Below, one piece after another: positions 46,450-58,400 of a stretch of 64,000 nucleotides of DNA. Position 1 is the first letter of the stretch. The number at the start of each line of letters is the position of its first letter. A program made the translations under genes and the position numbers. The DNA is from Endomychus coccineus. Lineage: Eukaryota > Arthropoda > Insecta > Coleoptera > Endomychidae. The stretch spans positions 16,297,631 through 16,361,630 of the forward strand of contig OY294070.1 in NCBI GenBank assembly GCA_958510875.1, given 5' to 3'. The notes below the pieces were generated by a model. That model was given only the letters and a program-made list of their open reading frames with translations, was not told the DNA's origin and did no database searches.

Positions 46450-46917
46450 AGAGGGAATTAATAATAATAACAATATAATAATGAATTGCCTTTATTTTGT
46501 ACAAAGTAAAAAGAAAATAGAACGTAAAAGAGATAGGTGAATTTTAACTTATGTTACTTATACTTAACCTCTAACAAAAATAAAATAAAGAGAAAGACTT
46601 AAAAGAAAGTATAAACTTACTTATCGAATTTTAAACTACCAAGAAAAAGGAAAAAAATATAGTAATCTAATAATCTGAAGTTTATTACATAGAAAGAAAA
46701 GAAACAGATTTATGCTATAATACTTCTCAAACTGTAATATATAGCCAACTGTTCTTTTTGTAAGTCCAGTAGCGTCGATTTAAGTTTTCTCTTGAGAAAA
46801 CTTGTTTTGAACGCAGAGGGTATATAATTATATATTTTAACTACATTATAGTTGAAGCATCTATTTGACCAAGCAAGACGAAATTCAGGCAAGTCTAAAT
46901 TGTTAGTATTATGACGT
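46450..46917 (-). mobile_element. LINE family B 3' end, split by LINE A copy 3
   Basis: The minus-strand frame at 46710-46892 reads PEFRLAWSNRCFNYNVVKIY, a LINE RT C-terminus. The 3' end at about 46450 has an ATTATTATTAATT microsatellite identical in type to that ending the copy at 12718. The frame continues across the LINE A insertion at 48265 (CIRHNTNN). Confidence 0.8.
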
Positions 46918-46928
46918 ATGCAGCGGTT
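46918..46928 (+). repeat. Left target-site duplication of LINE A copy 3
   Basis: ATGCAGCGGTT, repeated at 48254-48264 after the A-tail. Confidence 0.9.
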
Positions 46929-48253
46929 ATATTATAGTCGGGGTGATACTAGACTCGAAACTGACTTGGAACCAACATCTGGGAAGAGTAATTAAAAAAT
47001 CGGAGACCTCATTATATGTGGCCAGATGCTCCTTCGGGAAAAAATAGGGGCTACGACCGAACATGCTGTACTGGTTGTACAACATGGTGGTTAAATCGGC
47101 AATAACATACGCCTCTTTGGTATGGTGGTCTAATACACAACAAAGAGGGACCATGGCAAGACTGACCAAGGTCCAGAGAGTTGCATGTCTTGAGATAACA
47201 GAGGTCATGGAATCTACGGCCACTGCGGCAATGGAAACACTACTGGGATTGCTTCCCCTCCAATTGGTAAGCCAAGGAAAGGCCAGGCTTGGTGCTTACA
47301 GAATACAAAATACACTGGAAAATGTTCACATTGGGCCAGGACACATGAGTATCGTAAAAATCGTGACCAGGGACGTGTTAGGCATGAGAACAGATCACAT
47401 TCCAAAGCGATACTCTTTTAACAACACATTCAGGGTATCAATACCAGAAAGGACTGAATGGGAACATACAAACCTGAGCGACATTCTACAGGTAAAGATC
47501 TGGTATACAGACGGGCCTAAGACTGAAAAAGGTGCAGGTGCAGGAGTATATTGAAGAAACCCAAAGACTGGCTTGAGCTATTCATTGGGTAAACACACAT
47601 CAGTCTTCCAAGCAAAGGTATATGTAATCCTCCAATGTGTGAAGGAAAACAATCGGAGAGCCATCGATGATGAGCAGATCCACATCTTGACAGACAGTCA
47701 GGCTGCACTTAAGGCAATGAGAAGTCAGGAAATGATATCCCCGTCTGGTATGGACATGCAAAAAAAAACTTGAAATACTGGCAGACCGTACCGCGTTAAG
47801 CTGATTTGGGTGCCGGGACATCAGGGAACGACAGGCAACGAAAAAGCCGAAGAACTTGCAAAAAGAGGGTCAGAGAACGCTCCTGATCCAGAACAGACCA
47901 CGAGGGTACCAAAACGTACAGCACGAAGGTATGTAGAAGACTGGATCATGGAAAACCACAAAGAATACTGGGAAAAAATCTCAGGAAACGAACATGGGAA
48001 GAAATATATCAAAGCCACGTGTAACAAAAGAACGACAGACTTGAGTGGATACAGTAAAGAAACGAAACATAGGCGAGATACAATGGGCCAGCAGGCCTAA
48101 GTGACACCGGAGGCAATAGCCAGACAAGCCTACAAAGAAGGTGAAGTTTTTAGTGAGTATGCCTGGAATGGTGACTCTCACAGTAGACCTTGAGATTCAA
48201 AGGCTCATAACCTCCCCATAAAAGGTTTTCTTCACCACCGCAACAAAAAAAAA
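46929..48253 (+). mobile_element. LINE family A copy 3, 5'-truncated, nested in LINE B
   Basis: 1325 bp. Starts in the RT thumb (GVILDSKLTWN-type), then YNMVVKSAITYASLVWW (47078-47130), RNase H IWYTDGPKTEKGAGAGVY (47495-47552; catalytic Asp of YTDG kept), FQAKVYVILQCVKEN, HILTDSQAALKAM (second acidic site), PGHQGTTGNEKAEELAKRGS (47812-47872). It has a stop after GAGAGVY, a frameshift at about 47770 and an internal deletion after KRTTDL (47.97-48.05 kb). It ends with CCGCAAC and an A-tail and has an 11-bp target duplication. Confidence 0.94.
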
Positions 48254-48264
48254 ATGCAGCGGTT

Positions 48265-48345
48265 TGCAAACTTCCTCTATATGTTAGTCTACTTTTAAGG
48301 TACGGGGAGTTGAGTTGGAAACTATACGAAAGACCAACGAGCTCT
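48265..48345 (-). mobile_element. LINE family B continuation beyond the nested insertion
   Basis: On the minus strand the sequence reads into GCAAACCGCTGCAT, rejoining the frame at 46917. Homology fades by about 48340. Confidence 0.55.
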
Positions 48346-49407
48346 ATGATATCTGAACAAATTTTCGATCCTAAGCCAGCCTAGATTTACGGAGACCAAA
48401 AACAAATCTACAACAGTAATTTTGGATTTTTTGAAGTCGATGTTTAGTAGTTTGAAGCAATCAATTAATCACTTGATCAATTGATCACAGTTCATTTAAT
48501 TTTTGTTTTCATTCAACACCTTCCGATGGTTGCAACAGTTGCGAAAGCTGTGAATTTTTCTTTGATATTATAAAACGAAATATTTAATTGTTATATTTAT
48601 AAATCAATGATTACTTATATTTCTGAAGAATCTCTTAGAACCGCCGCTGCATTGAGTGATTATAAAAATTGCTGGAAAACATATAAGCGCCCATGCAGCA
48701 AAGTCTATTAAATTCAGTTAGGAAATGATAGAAATTCCCTTAAACTAGGTAATAATAATAGTCCTAAGCAAACCATCAGTATACCAATGTAAGAGGGTGA
48801 AGCTAGTTTTAAGGAAGGGTGGGGGTTAGTAGAGATTAAAGAACGCCATATCGTTTGTTCACTTGGTCTTCATAACATGAAGAGTGTTACCAATCGCTGT
48901 AAAGCCATAGGTACACACTTCTTAAACTAAACCCGTCTATTCCCCTACCCGATTTACTAGACTAGTAGAAGAAATTCTTTGAATAACGAGTTATCATGCT
49001 AGTTCAGCTACGATATACTCCTCCTTCCAGAATGTTAACACTTTCCATATTGTTTACTCTTTCACTATTATTTTGATGTTTCACCTCCTCTTCCCAGTGT
49101 CTGAAAACTAAAAAATTCTGCCCAATAAACACAAGACTTTGAGACAAATGTGATTTATTTATGATATATTTCTTATTAGTTAAGTAAATTAATAATTTGT
49201 TAAACGCAGCCAAATATACAAAAAATTATAATTATTTTAAAAATAATATGTGTATACCTGAAGTATCAATAATTGAATTAAAAGAGAATATATTCATGCA
49301 TTACAAATATTTATCATAAGTGAATACCGAGCTGCATATGACGTATTTTCATTGAATTTTAAATAACACTTCCATTTAGCTATTTTTGTTAATGCATAGG
49401 ATTTCGA
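48346..49407. other. No recognisable gene
   Basis: AT-rich; no motif in any frame. Confidence 0.45.
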
Positions 49408-49415
49408 GTTTGATC
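49408..49415 (+). repeat. Left 8-bp target duplication of hAT copy 3
   Basis: GTTTGATC, repeated exactly at 51315-51322. Confidence 0.92.
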
Positions 49416-51314
49416 CAGGGGCGGCTCCTCGAAGGAGGCTAAGGAGGCTCAGCCTCCTCACCAATTTATCTTAATGATCATTCTCCATTTTATTTCCTGT
49501 TTCTCTGATAATTTTTAAAATTTTACAATTAATTCCCCGTTCTCAGTAGTTATTTTTAATCTGGAAACAGTGGCCTGAGGCTAGACTCTCTATATATCTC
49601 AAACGCTGAGCATGTGTTGTTCAACGCAGTTGCCGTTTTTCCGACCAGTCCGAACGCCAACTGGGTAAATCAGCGAAAACGGCAACATCCTCTGGAGGCT
49701 AGCCTGCGGCAGCCGCTAGCAATCTATGACATACGAGACGTGCGTTCTGCCGACTGCTGAGTAGGTCAGTCAGTGCTTGTTTGTTTATGTGTTGTCATGC
49801 CAAGTAAGGTTAGATTGTTTTCTGTTGTGAATTTAAAATGAGTGTTAGTGAGTTAGTTGCTGCCTTTTAGAAAATCCATTTAGTGAATTAATATATGATA
49901 AAAGTGTTTCTTTTGAATAAACGGCCTTTACCGGATTTGAAAGAATTAGTAATGTCAGGTAACTATCAAAATCGATCATTGTTAATACTAATAGTAGTAT
50001 TGACAAGACAAAGTTTTAAAAAAATCATTGATTTCCCTGTAATGCTCCAACTCGATGGAATTTTACATCACGTGCAGTATTTACCATCCATAAAAATAAA
50101 GACAAATTAATTGAAACATTTGATTTTGTATTAAACAGTGATGACTTTTCAACAGATCAGGTTTCATTAAATGCTGCTGTTGGTTTAAAATCTTATTTAG
50201 AAAATGAAGAATTTTTGTTTTTTCTTGATAATTTTAAATTAATATTTGAACAAACTGATCTTATTTTTCAAATTTTACAACATAAATTCACTGATATAAT
50301 TTATTCAAGAGATCGTTTGAAACATCTCATTGATAAAATTTCAAGTTTCCGTAATACAGAATTTCATTTTAATATTTTATTTGAAAATTTTTCAACTGAT
50401 GAGGCTCCTCCCGCGAAAAGGAGGAAAACATATAATTTGGTAGACAAGAAACTACATTAAGTATAAACAACTTTTTTATGAAATTTTAGATACTATTAAA
50501 GGTCAAATTGAGATTCGATTTTCCGATTTACATGAATTGAAGTTTTTTGACTTGACGAATAGAAGATTTTTCGAATCTTTTTCAAAAGAGTTCCCCAATA
50601 CACTTTAAGATAACTTAGTTCTTAAATATAAATATATATATTTTTGATAAAATAGCACGGCACAATGAATTATGCGTTATATACTCGGATAAAGATATTT
50701 TAGGCCAGTATGACAGTCACGCCGATATGATAAAATATATGATAGACAATGATTTGCAACAAGTTTTACCTCAGTTTTATAAACTACTTTGTTTGACAGT
50801 CACCATTTTTGTCACGTCGGCATCGGTGGAGAGATCATTTTCTACTCTCAAACGAATTAAAACTTACATGCCAAATACAATGGGCCAAAATCGTTTATAC
50901 AATGTTAGTTTAATATCTATTGAAAAAGATTTAGTAAAACACTTAAAACAAAATGATACATTTTTTGATAATATTATTGATCATTTTTCGCAAACTAAAG
51001 ACCGTAGAATTCCGTTAATATATGAAAAAAATTATAAAATTGATAAAAAAAAACAAAATATGAAAAATTCCAAAAAAAAGAAAAAATATTAAAAATCCAA
51101 AAAAAATAAAAGACAAAAAACGAACAAATAATTTTTTGGCAAGAGAAACTCTATACCTCCACGTTGGTTCTTGCTGGGTAACAATTAATTTTGTCACTGA
51201 AGTAGCTGGTACGGTCGCTGTGCAAAGGTTAAATTTATTGGCTGAATAGAGTATATTCTTACAAGAACGTTTTATGTCCAGCCTCCTCTCTCAAAAATTC
51301 ACGAGCCGCCACTG
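49416..51314 (+). mobile_element. hAT element copy 3, complete ends, internally deleted transposase
   Basis: 1899 bp with termini CAGGGGCGGCTC and GAGCCGCCACTG (11 of 12 inverted) and a perfect 8-bp duplication. The subterminal GAGGCTAAGGAGGC on the left pairs with GCCTCCTCTC on the right. The zinc-finger half of the transposase is absent. What remains is the C-terminal half: PTRWN-type start (50050), FLDNFKLIFEQTDLIFQILQ (50220-50280), APPAKRRKTY, and the HATC dimerisation domain FVTSASVERSFSTLKRIKTY (50808-50867). Frameshifts near 50110, 50140 and 50590. Ends being intact, it could have been mobilised in trans. Confidence 0.93.
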
Positions 51315-51329
51315 GTTTGATCTACCCTG

Positions 51330-52090
51330 GAATTGGTAAAATGATGTTTTTGGTCATCAAAATCATTACCTAATATAAATAACTGGGAGTTGTGACGTTT
51401 TCCATTACAATTTTTCATAAAAGACCATTTATGAGTGGTTATTAATATAATTTTCACCCTCTATGAGCTGGAGTGAATAAAAATGCATGGTATTAGTACT
51501 GGCAGTTGTACAAAGTATTCATTGACTTCTAAAAAAGTTAACTAGATTTTGCCATGAATTTTTATTAACATCAAACTATTTATCTCAACATTTTTATACG
51601 TCTCCGATTTTGGTCAAAAAATGGGTTGTGAATAAAAATTATCGGTTTTCATGACATTCGACTATTTACTTTTTTGTAAGACTTTTTCCTCCACAGTAGA
51701 GCTGGTAAGCTGTCCCAATTCTCCCACTGTGATGACCTTCCACAACTAGGTCCATTCGTTGCATTTTAGTTACTATAGTTAGTTTCATTTTCATGTATGA
51801 GCTAATTCATTTAATATTTTGTTGTATTTGTATTTATATCTTCTTGTGAATCTTTTACTTAGAAAGCTTATTGATATTTAATGTTTAATTAACGTATAAT
51901 AAATTTCATGTGATAATATTAAATATTTGATTGCATTTGTATTTACCTACTTTTGAATATTTTACTTCAAGAATTTATTAATTTAATTAATGTTTGATAA
52001 ATTAATAATATTTAGTCATCAACATTCAAAATCATCATCTTATCATCTATCAATACTTCTACAACAAGTGCGTTTTATAATTTTCGGGAA
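51330..52090. other. No recognisable gene
   Basis: AT-rich with repeated TGTATTTA/ATATTTAAT wording around 51820-52000. Confidence 0.4.
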
Positions 52091-52099
52091 ATTATCATA

Positions 52100-52465
52100 C
52101 TTTCACTATACTTTGACGGTTACTATCTGGCAGATAGCTTTCTCATATTCAAAAATTGATGCAACATGTTCCGTGCCCATAGGCTCAGGAATCTCGTGCA
52201 CTTTAACTCGCCGATCGTCCAATATCATGATCTTATCGACGATTTCTGGCCTTGTAACCTGAATTCGACGACCAGAACGTTCGGAGTCCTTTGTGGTCAT
52301 ACTACAACAACGAAAATCAGTAAACCACTTGTGAGTCAATGGGTGTCAAAACAGAGAACTGAACATTTCTATGCGTTCTAGTTAAAGATCACAAATGTCG
52401 CATGGGATTTTCGATGGTGGCGCCATCTGTATTTTCAGGGACTTTTCATCTTGCCCCGGTATATA
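52100..52465 (-). mobile_element. mariner 5' end, copy 3
   Basis: Minus strand, from about 52465: a terminal-repeat-like GGGGCAAGATGAAAAGTCCC, untranslated leader, then FRCCSMTTKDSERSGRR and PEIVDKIMILDDRRVKVHEI (helix-turn-helix start of a mariner transposase, 52130-52300). The rest is missing. Confidence 0.75.
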
Positions 52466-52599
52466 AAATAATTTGAAACCGTTTTGAAATGGTGAAAATA
52501 GGGACTGTATTATTTTTGGGTTTTATTATAATCATTATTGGATCGAGTATGATAAGGGTGATTTGACAGTAAGTATCAGCTTTTTATTTTATTATGAAC

Positions 52600-54095
52600 C
52601 CTCATGCGCCAAAATTATATTCGTTATAGTTAAATTACATAAAATAGATTTTCCCATAAGACCTGTGGTCAGTTACTACGACGCTCCGTCTACGAAATTA
52701 TCAAAAATTTACTACAAACCTTAAACATTGTAAATTTGACTGGAATTTGGCATAAAAAATTCTAACGAACAACGGTCAACAAAATTAAAGATTTTACCTT
52801 ACCACCCAATAGTAAATTTATATCGTTTGATGTCACTAACCTCTTTCCTAGTATACCTTCGGGAGAAACATTACTGATAATCCAAAGTATCTTGGAAAAA
52901 AATCATACAAACATTGTTATAACACAAGAAATATTACGCATTCTCTGATTATGTCTTTCTCAGAATGTATACACTACTCAAAAAGGATTAGCAATGGGAA
53001 TCCCATTACATCCTTATCTAGCCGAAATATTTATGAATGAATTATAATTGGAAATCCACAAACACCCTATTATAAAAAGGCATCGGTATGTTGACGATAT
53101 ATTAACTTGTTTTAATGGAACACAAAGACAATTAGATTCTTTCATTCAATATTTAAATAATCTACACCCCAAAATTAAATTTACGGTTGAAGTAGAAGTC
53201 AATCAAACTATTAACTTTTTAATATAACTAAACTTTTCAATATATCATAAGCCTTCACATATGGACATTATTATCCACAAAAATTCAAACCACCCCATAT
53301 AACATAAGCTGGCTGCTCTTCAAACCATGATACATAGACTTGTTACTATCCCCATGTCAGAATTAAATTATCATAAGGAACTTTCAATTATAAAACAGAT
53401 AGCAACTAATAACGACTATAACAAAAAAATTGTGATTGATTCACTTGAGAAAAATTATAATGAAGCAATGAAGTTAGTTTACCCTAGTACAGTTAAGACT
53501 CATAATTAAAGATCAATAATGTATGTAGGTAACCTTTCTGAAAATATATGCAATTCACTTAAAAAACACAATGTTACTTTTAAAACAAATAATACTGTAG
53601 ACAAACGTATTAAAAGCAACAAAGATAAGAATAAAAAAGAACAAGAATTGGGAGTATACAAAGTGGAATGTGAATATTGTGATAAATTCTATATAGGCCA
53701 GACAGAAAGATCTCTCAAAACTAGAATTAAAGAACATTTTAATTTGAACAATGGAGATTCAAAAGTTGTAAACCATATTAAAGAAACTGATCATATCAAT
53801 TCAAAGATGATTTTGAGATTCTCCATAAGTCAGTTAAAAGTAAAGTATTAAACAATAATTAATAAGTTTAAAAATACAGGAAACCTTTTAAATGATCAGA
53901 AAAACTATGAATTCTCCATTATTAAATGTATTTGTAAGTAACTCATCCTACTGTACACGTCCCTCACTCATCTCCTCCTCAATCTTAATTTTAATATTTA
54001 AGGAATAAACCATTGTTTGATAAAGCCACCGTATGGTGAAACATGTCACGTTTTGTTTAATAAAAACAAGTTACAAGTGTATTTTTTATTACAAC
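52600..54095 (+). mobile_element. Penelope family 3 element, best-preserved copy
   Basis: RT blocks in order over several frames: FISFDVTNLFPSIPSGETLL (52820-52875), QKGLAMGIPLHPYLAEIFMN (52977-53037), catalytic RYVDDILTCF (53085-53115), FTVEVEVNQTINFL (53180-53222). A connector at 53327-53509 leads to the GIY-YIG endonuclease at 53519-53851, with GVYKVECEYCDKFYIGQTER and LKTRIKEH (CxxC finger and the Y…IG core). A tail follows to about 54095, matching 16975-17300. Frameshifts near 52730, 52960, 53225 and 53510 inactivate it. Penelope elements prime reverse transcription at nicks made by the GIY-YIG nuclease. Confidence 0.88.
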
Positions 54096-54099
54096 TTTT

Positions 54100-55000
54100 A
54101 TCCTGCCTAACTTCATCCCCTTATTGTTGCTCAGTTAATCTGAAGGAATGTAACTTTTTTGCAGAAAGTCTACTTTCAAAAATATTGAGGAATTCAAGAG
54201 CATTATATTTTCCAGCTTTGGTTATAACTTCCCCCTCAAGTGTTTTGCTTTCGAATACTCCATGTTATTGGGGTCAAAGGGGACGAAACCACAAGCTTTG
54301 AATCCATTCTGCACTGTGGTTTCAATATTTTTCCGTTTTTATGAACTCTAAGGTAGGGCGTTCAAAATCCGATCTTGTCAGTATGTTCCCCTCGTGCTCA
54401 ATTCTCCACTTACAAGACCATTAGTAAAAATACAGAAAATCTGAAACTGTTACTGAATTTGAATTTTTCTCTAGCAGGTTTTCTGTTTTACCAGCTGGTC
54501 AATGGGAGAAGTTGAACTAGATAGACTATAGATGCTTGTAAAATGATGGTGCAAAAGAGAAAACTTCTACTTCAATACATCACTTTGCTGATTATTATTA
54601 TTTGGTTAAATGTTAAAATAGTGACGATAATTGGTACACTATCGAAAACTGGTTACTCTACCTCAAAATGAACTCAACTTAACTGTCGATATTTACTATT
54701 CCTTATAGCTTATAAGTTTGTGACAAATTAATTAATCATTTTCGTGCAATTTTCTCCAAACGTCAGCAAGAATACATTGCAGGCTGAAAGCATATTGCAA
54801 GAACTGAATTCTAATTCTAATTAATGTTTATCTCTCTATTTAAGTTGAAATTGCAACAATGAAAATATATACTCGAACTTTTTAGACTCAAGAATTCAGA
54901 GCAGAAACCTGTTTATTTTTCTATTTGTCTTCGATAGATGTCGGCTAAGAAAATCAAGTCATGAAGTCATAGAATAAGCCAAATATAGAAATACGGAATT
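54100..55000. other. No recognisable gene
   Basis: AT-rich; the frame at 54017-54301 begins in the Penelope tail and is not a gene. Confidence 0.4.
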
Positions 55001-55004
55001 ATAA

Positions 55005-55085
55005 TAAAGATTCTTGACCCAGGTATGAGTTATATATAAATTCTCGGGAAATAGGTCACATTAACACTTATGCTTTATATTTTCT
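55005..55085 (-). mobile_element. Penelope family 1 terminal fragment upstream of PEX19
   Basis: AAAGATTCTTGACCCAGGTA … GGGAAATAGGTCACATTAAC … CTTTATATTTTCTTG, the reverse of 57893-57947 with an extra segment. It lies about 330 bp upstream of the PEX19 start codon and ends before the hammerhead core. Confidence 0.65.
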
Positions 55086-55410
55086 TGTATTAAAGACAAA
55101 TAATTTATATATAAGAAATACGGAACACAAAACACTACAGTTATATTCATAATCAGCGTTAAATTATTGCACATTTATGGATTTTCTTGTACAACCTAAA
55201 CATTACTCTATGGTCCCAACCAACTCTCATTCAGAATTTCACAGAAATGGCTTGTAATATATAATTATCATTTCATCAATGACCCCTACCCTACAGCCTA
55301 CACTCTATTGATTTGATCTATGACTCGTTCATTATTTTTAACCTAAATCTCTTATTAGAAATAAATTAATTTAAAACGTTAATTTTAAGTTTTCATCTTC
55401 TCAAATAACC

Positions 55411-55474
55411 ATGAGTGGTATCAAAAAGGAAGACGATAAAAAAGTAGACAATGAATTATCAGAACTATTAGATA
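55411..55474 (+). CDS. Pex19: PEX19 coding exon 1
   Basis: 21 codons plus one base; ends inside a Ser codon at donor GTATGG. Encodes the start of the PEX3-binding helix (NELSELLD). Confidence 0.93.
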
Positions 55475-58400
55475 GTATGGGTACCACAGAAATTTCTTAT
55501 ATAACTTTTCATTGTGATTTTTATCAGGTGCTTTACAAGATTTTGATGATAAGCCAAAGACCGATGTTTCCAAAATAGAGTCCAAGACTGAGGAAAAGTC
55601 AGAATCTAGTGAGAGTAGTGAACCGGTTAATGAAGAATGGACAGAAGAGTTTATGAGACAAATCGTACAAAACATTAACCCAAATGTCACGGATTTATTT
55701 GGATTAGCTGGAGAAAATGGTCAACGTCCTACAGAGGAACAGATCAAACAAACTTTTGAACAAATGGCAGGTAATTATTGATAATTGTATTCATTAACAA
55801 ATGAAATGTGTAATTTGATTCACGATTTTTAATTTGGAATCTAGAATTGTGGAAGTCTTATACTTTCCATATTGAATATTATGATATATTAAAGAAGACT
55901 CAAAGTAACCAATTTGATCAAGTATGTAGGTGTAACAAATAATACATTTTTCATCACTGGTGCCATGAATTTGTAGCAAAACAAATAAATAGGCTGTGGC
56001 CCAATTCTTCTTATACTTTTTGCTATGTTACAAAATCCCTTGACTCAGGGATTCCAATTCCAAAAGAATTATACAATAAATAATAGGTACATCAGTGTGA
56101 TTACGGACTCTCAAACCAATGAAGATTGAACTAACTGGAACTACTTCTTTCAGCGGCAAGTCAGATGTTTTTGAATGAAAACGTAGAACCTTCTGGTGAT
56201 TTTGCAACTAGTATATCGCAAGCAGTTCAGGGTCTAACACAAAGTTCAGAGCAAAATCTACTTGGCAGTCTGGCTGGTGGAGGTGGGGATCAAAATGCAT
56301 TTTTACCACCATTTATGCAAGGCATGATGCAAAGCTTGCTTTCGAAAGAGGTACAACACGAATGTTATCTTTCATCTAACAATGTCATTAATATGAATAC
56401 TCCCCTTTTCCCAATTGTCAGATGAGGTGAGTTTTTTGAAACATTTTCAGGTGCTATATCCAAGTTTGAAAGATATACTAGATAGGTTCCCTGAATGGAT
56501 AGAAAATAACAAGAATAAAATTAGCACTGAAGACAAAGACAGATACGGACAACAACAAAAGTTGATGCAAGAAGTTTGTGGTGTCTTGATGGAAGAAAAA
56601 GATACAGATAGTGAAGATCTAAAGAAGAAACGTTTCGAAAATGTTCTGGAATTGATGCAAAAGGTAAAATTCCAAATTATTTATATTTGGAACCATTATT
56701 CTTTTTGGAAAGCGAACAATGAATTTTTCCTAGCTGTCAAATATCTGTGTTTTGACTTTTCCCTCATACATGAATATTCAGTAAAGAACCAAACTTATTA
56801 GTTTTATTATTTGATTTGTTTTGTTTGTCGAGTCAAACTAATTAAATCGACTGTTTCTCTCTTATTAGTACATATTGGAGGTAGAACTATCTAACCTATT
56901 TCAACAAATATTACTTTTTGTACAACTGTCAAAAAAATTTGACATTTCTGCATCTCCATTGATATGTAAATGTTTACTTTTTTTCACTGCCAAAATAATT
57001 CACAAAATAAACATGAAATATTACTTTTTGAAGGATTTATTATAATAAAGATTCTAAGAAATGTTTGAAAAAATATGATATAAATGTCGCGCATAAACCT
57101 ACTAACTGTGTTGGAAAATATTTTTCAAATCTAAAACCTTTAATACCTAAAGATAAGCAAACCCACACAGTATACAAATTAAATTGTTTAGATTGCGATG
57201 GGACTTATACTGGAATCTCTAAACAATATTTACAAATAATGTATGGCCATAAGTATAGCACAAGAAACAAAAACTTAGAAAATTCCACCGCCCTTGCTAA
57301 ACACTGCTTTGATTATAACCATCAATTCGATTGCAATAATGTTAATATTTTAACTAAGGAAACCAATTATTATAAAAGATCTATTTTGGAGATGATTCAC
57401 ATAAAACGTGACTCCAAATCTGTAAATCATAGGACAGATATTCAAACTCTAAGTCATATATATACTAACTAATTAAATAAAAACTCTTGCAAATTCCTAC
57501 ATGCCTCTTTAAAATGTTAAAAGTATTCTAGGTAGAATGTCAAGTATATCTCCAGTAACTGACAAGGCCTTTTTCTATTAGCTCATAAATCTAACATCTG
57601 GTTTGAAAGTGAATACTTAAACTAATGGTCCGTTCTAGTAGTTCATAGTCTTTGTTGACATGAACACCCAATATTTAAAAATTCTGCTTAACAGTGGATT
57701 CTTGATATTTTATAATTATAACATTGAGGTATTACAGTTTCTATTATTCGTGTTTCTGTTCGTTTCGGCGACGTGGGCATTTTGGTGCGTTAAGGACGCT
57801 TTGTTTAATGCAATTAGTTTTAAGTAATCCAGTTTTAGACATAATAAGTCTTCTGATGATGGTCATGAGACCGAAACGTACGTAAAGACAAGAAAATATA
57901 AAGCATAGGTGTTAATGTGACCTATTTCCCGGGAATTTATATATAAAGAAGGATTTATTTTTAAGAGTCACTTATTAATTGATTATTAATCTTAAAACAA
58001 TTTCATTTATTGAAATAATAATTGATAGTAAAGTTTGAACAATTACTTCCAACATAAATTCCCGAAGATGTTCCATGTTGCTGCTGATCAGAAACGTTAG
58101 ATACCACTATCATAATCAACATCCGTCTTCTTGAAAATAACGTGTAATTGAGGCAACTACGAGCAAACACAGTCAAACACTCTGCGTGCCAACAAACCGT
58201 TTCTATAGTAACGACACAGAAAGACCACTGGATGCTGTGAAATTATATTGGAAGTATTTATTTTTAATATATTTCAGACGATGTAAATTCACATTCACAG
58301 TTGTACAAATAACTATTTTGTTGTTAAGTGTCATATTGAGGAATATTTATGGCCCCTGAAAATGCGCTGCCAATGATGAGTGTTTCCTAATCATAAATAT

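Noticed and set aside
56165..56801. PEX19 as two intronless genes (56165-56425 and 56415-56801)
   Set aside because: These open frames read through GT donors at 56351 and 56664; splicing restores continuous PEX19 homology with consistent phases.
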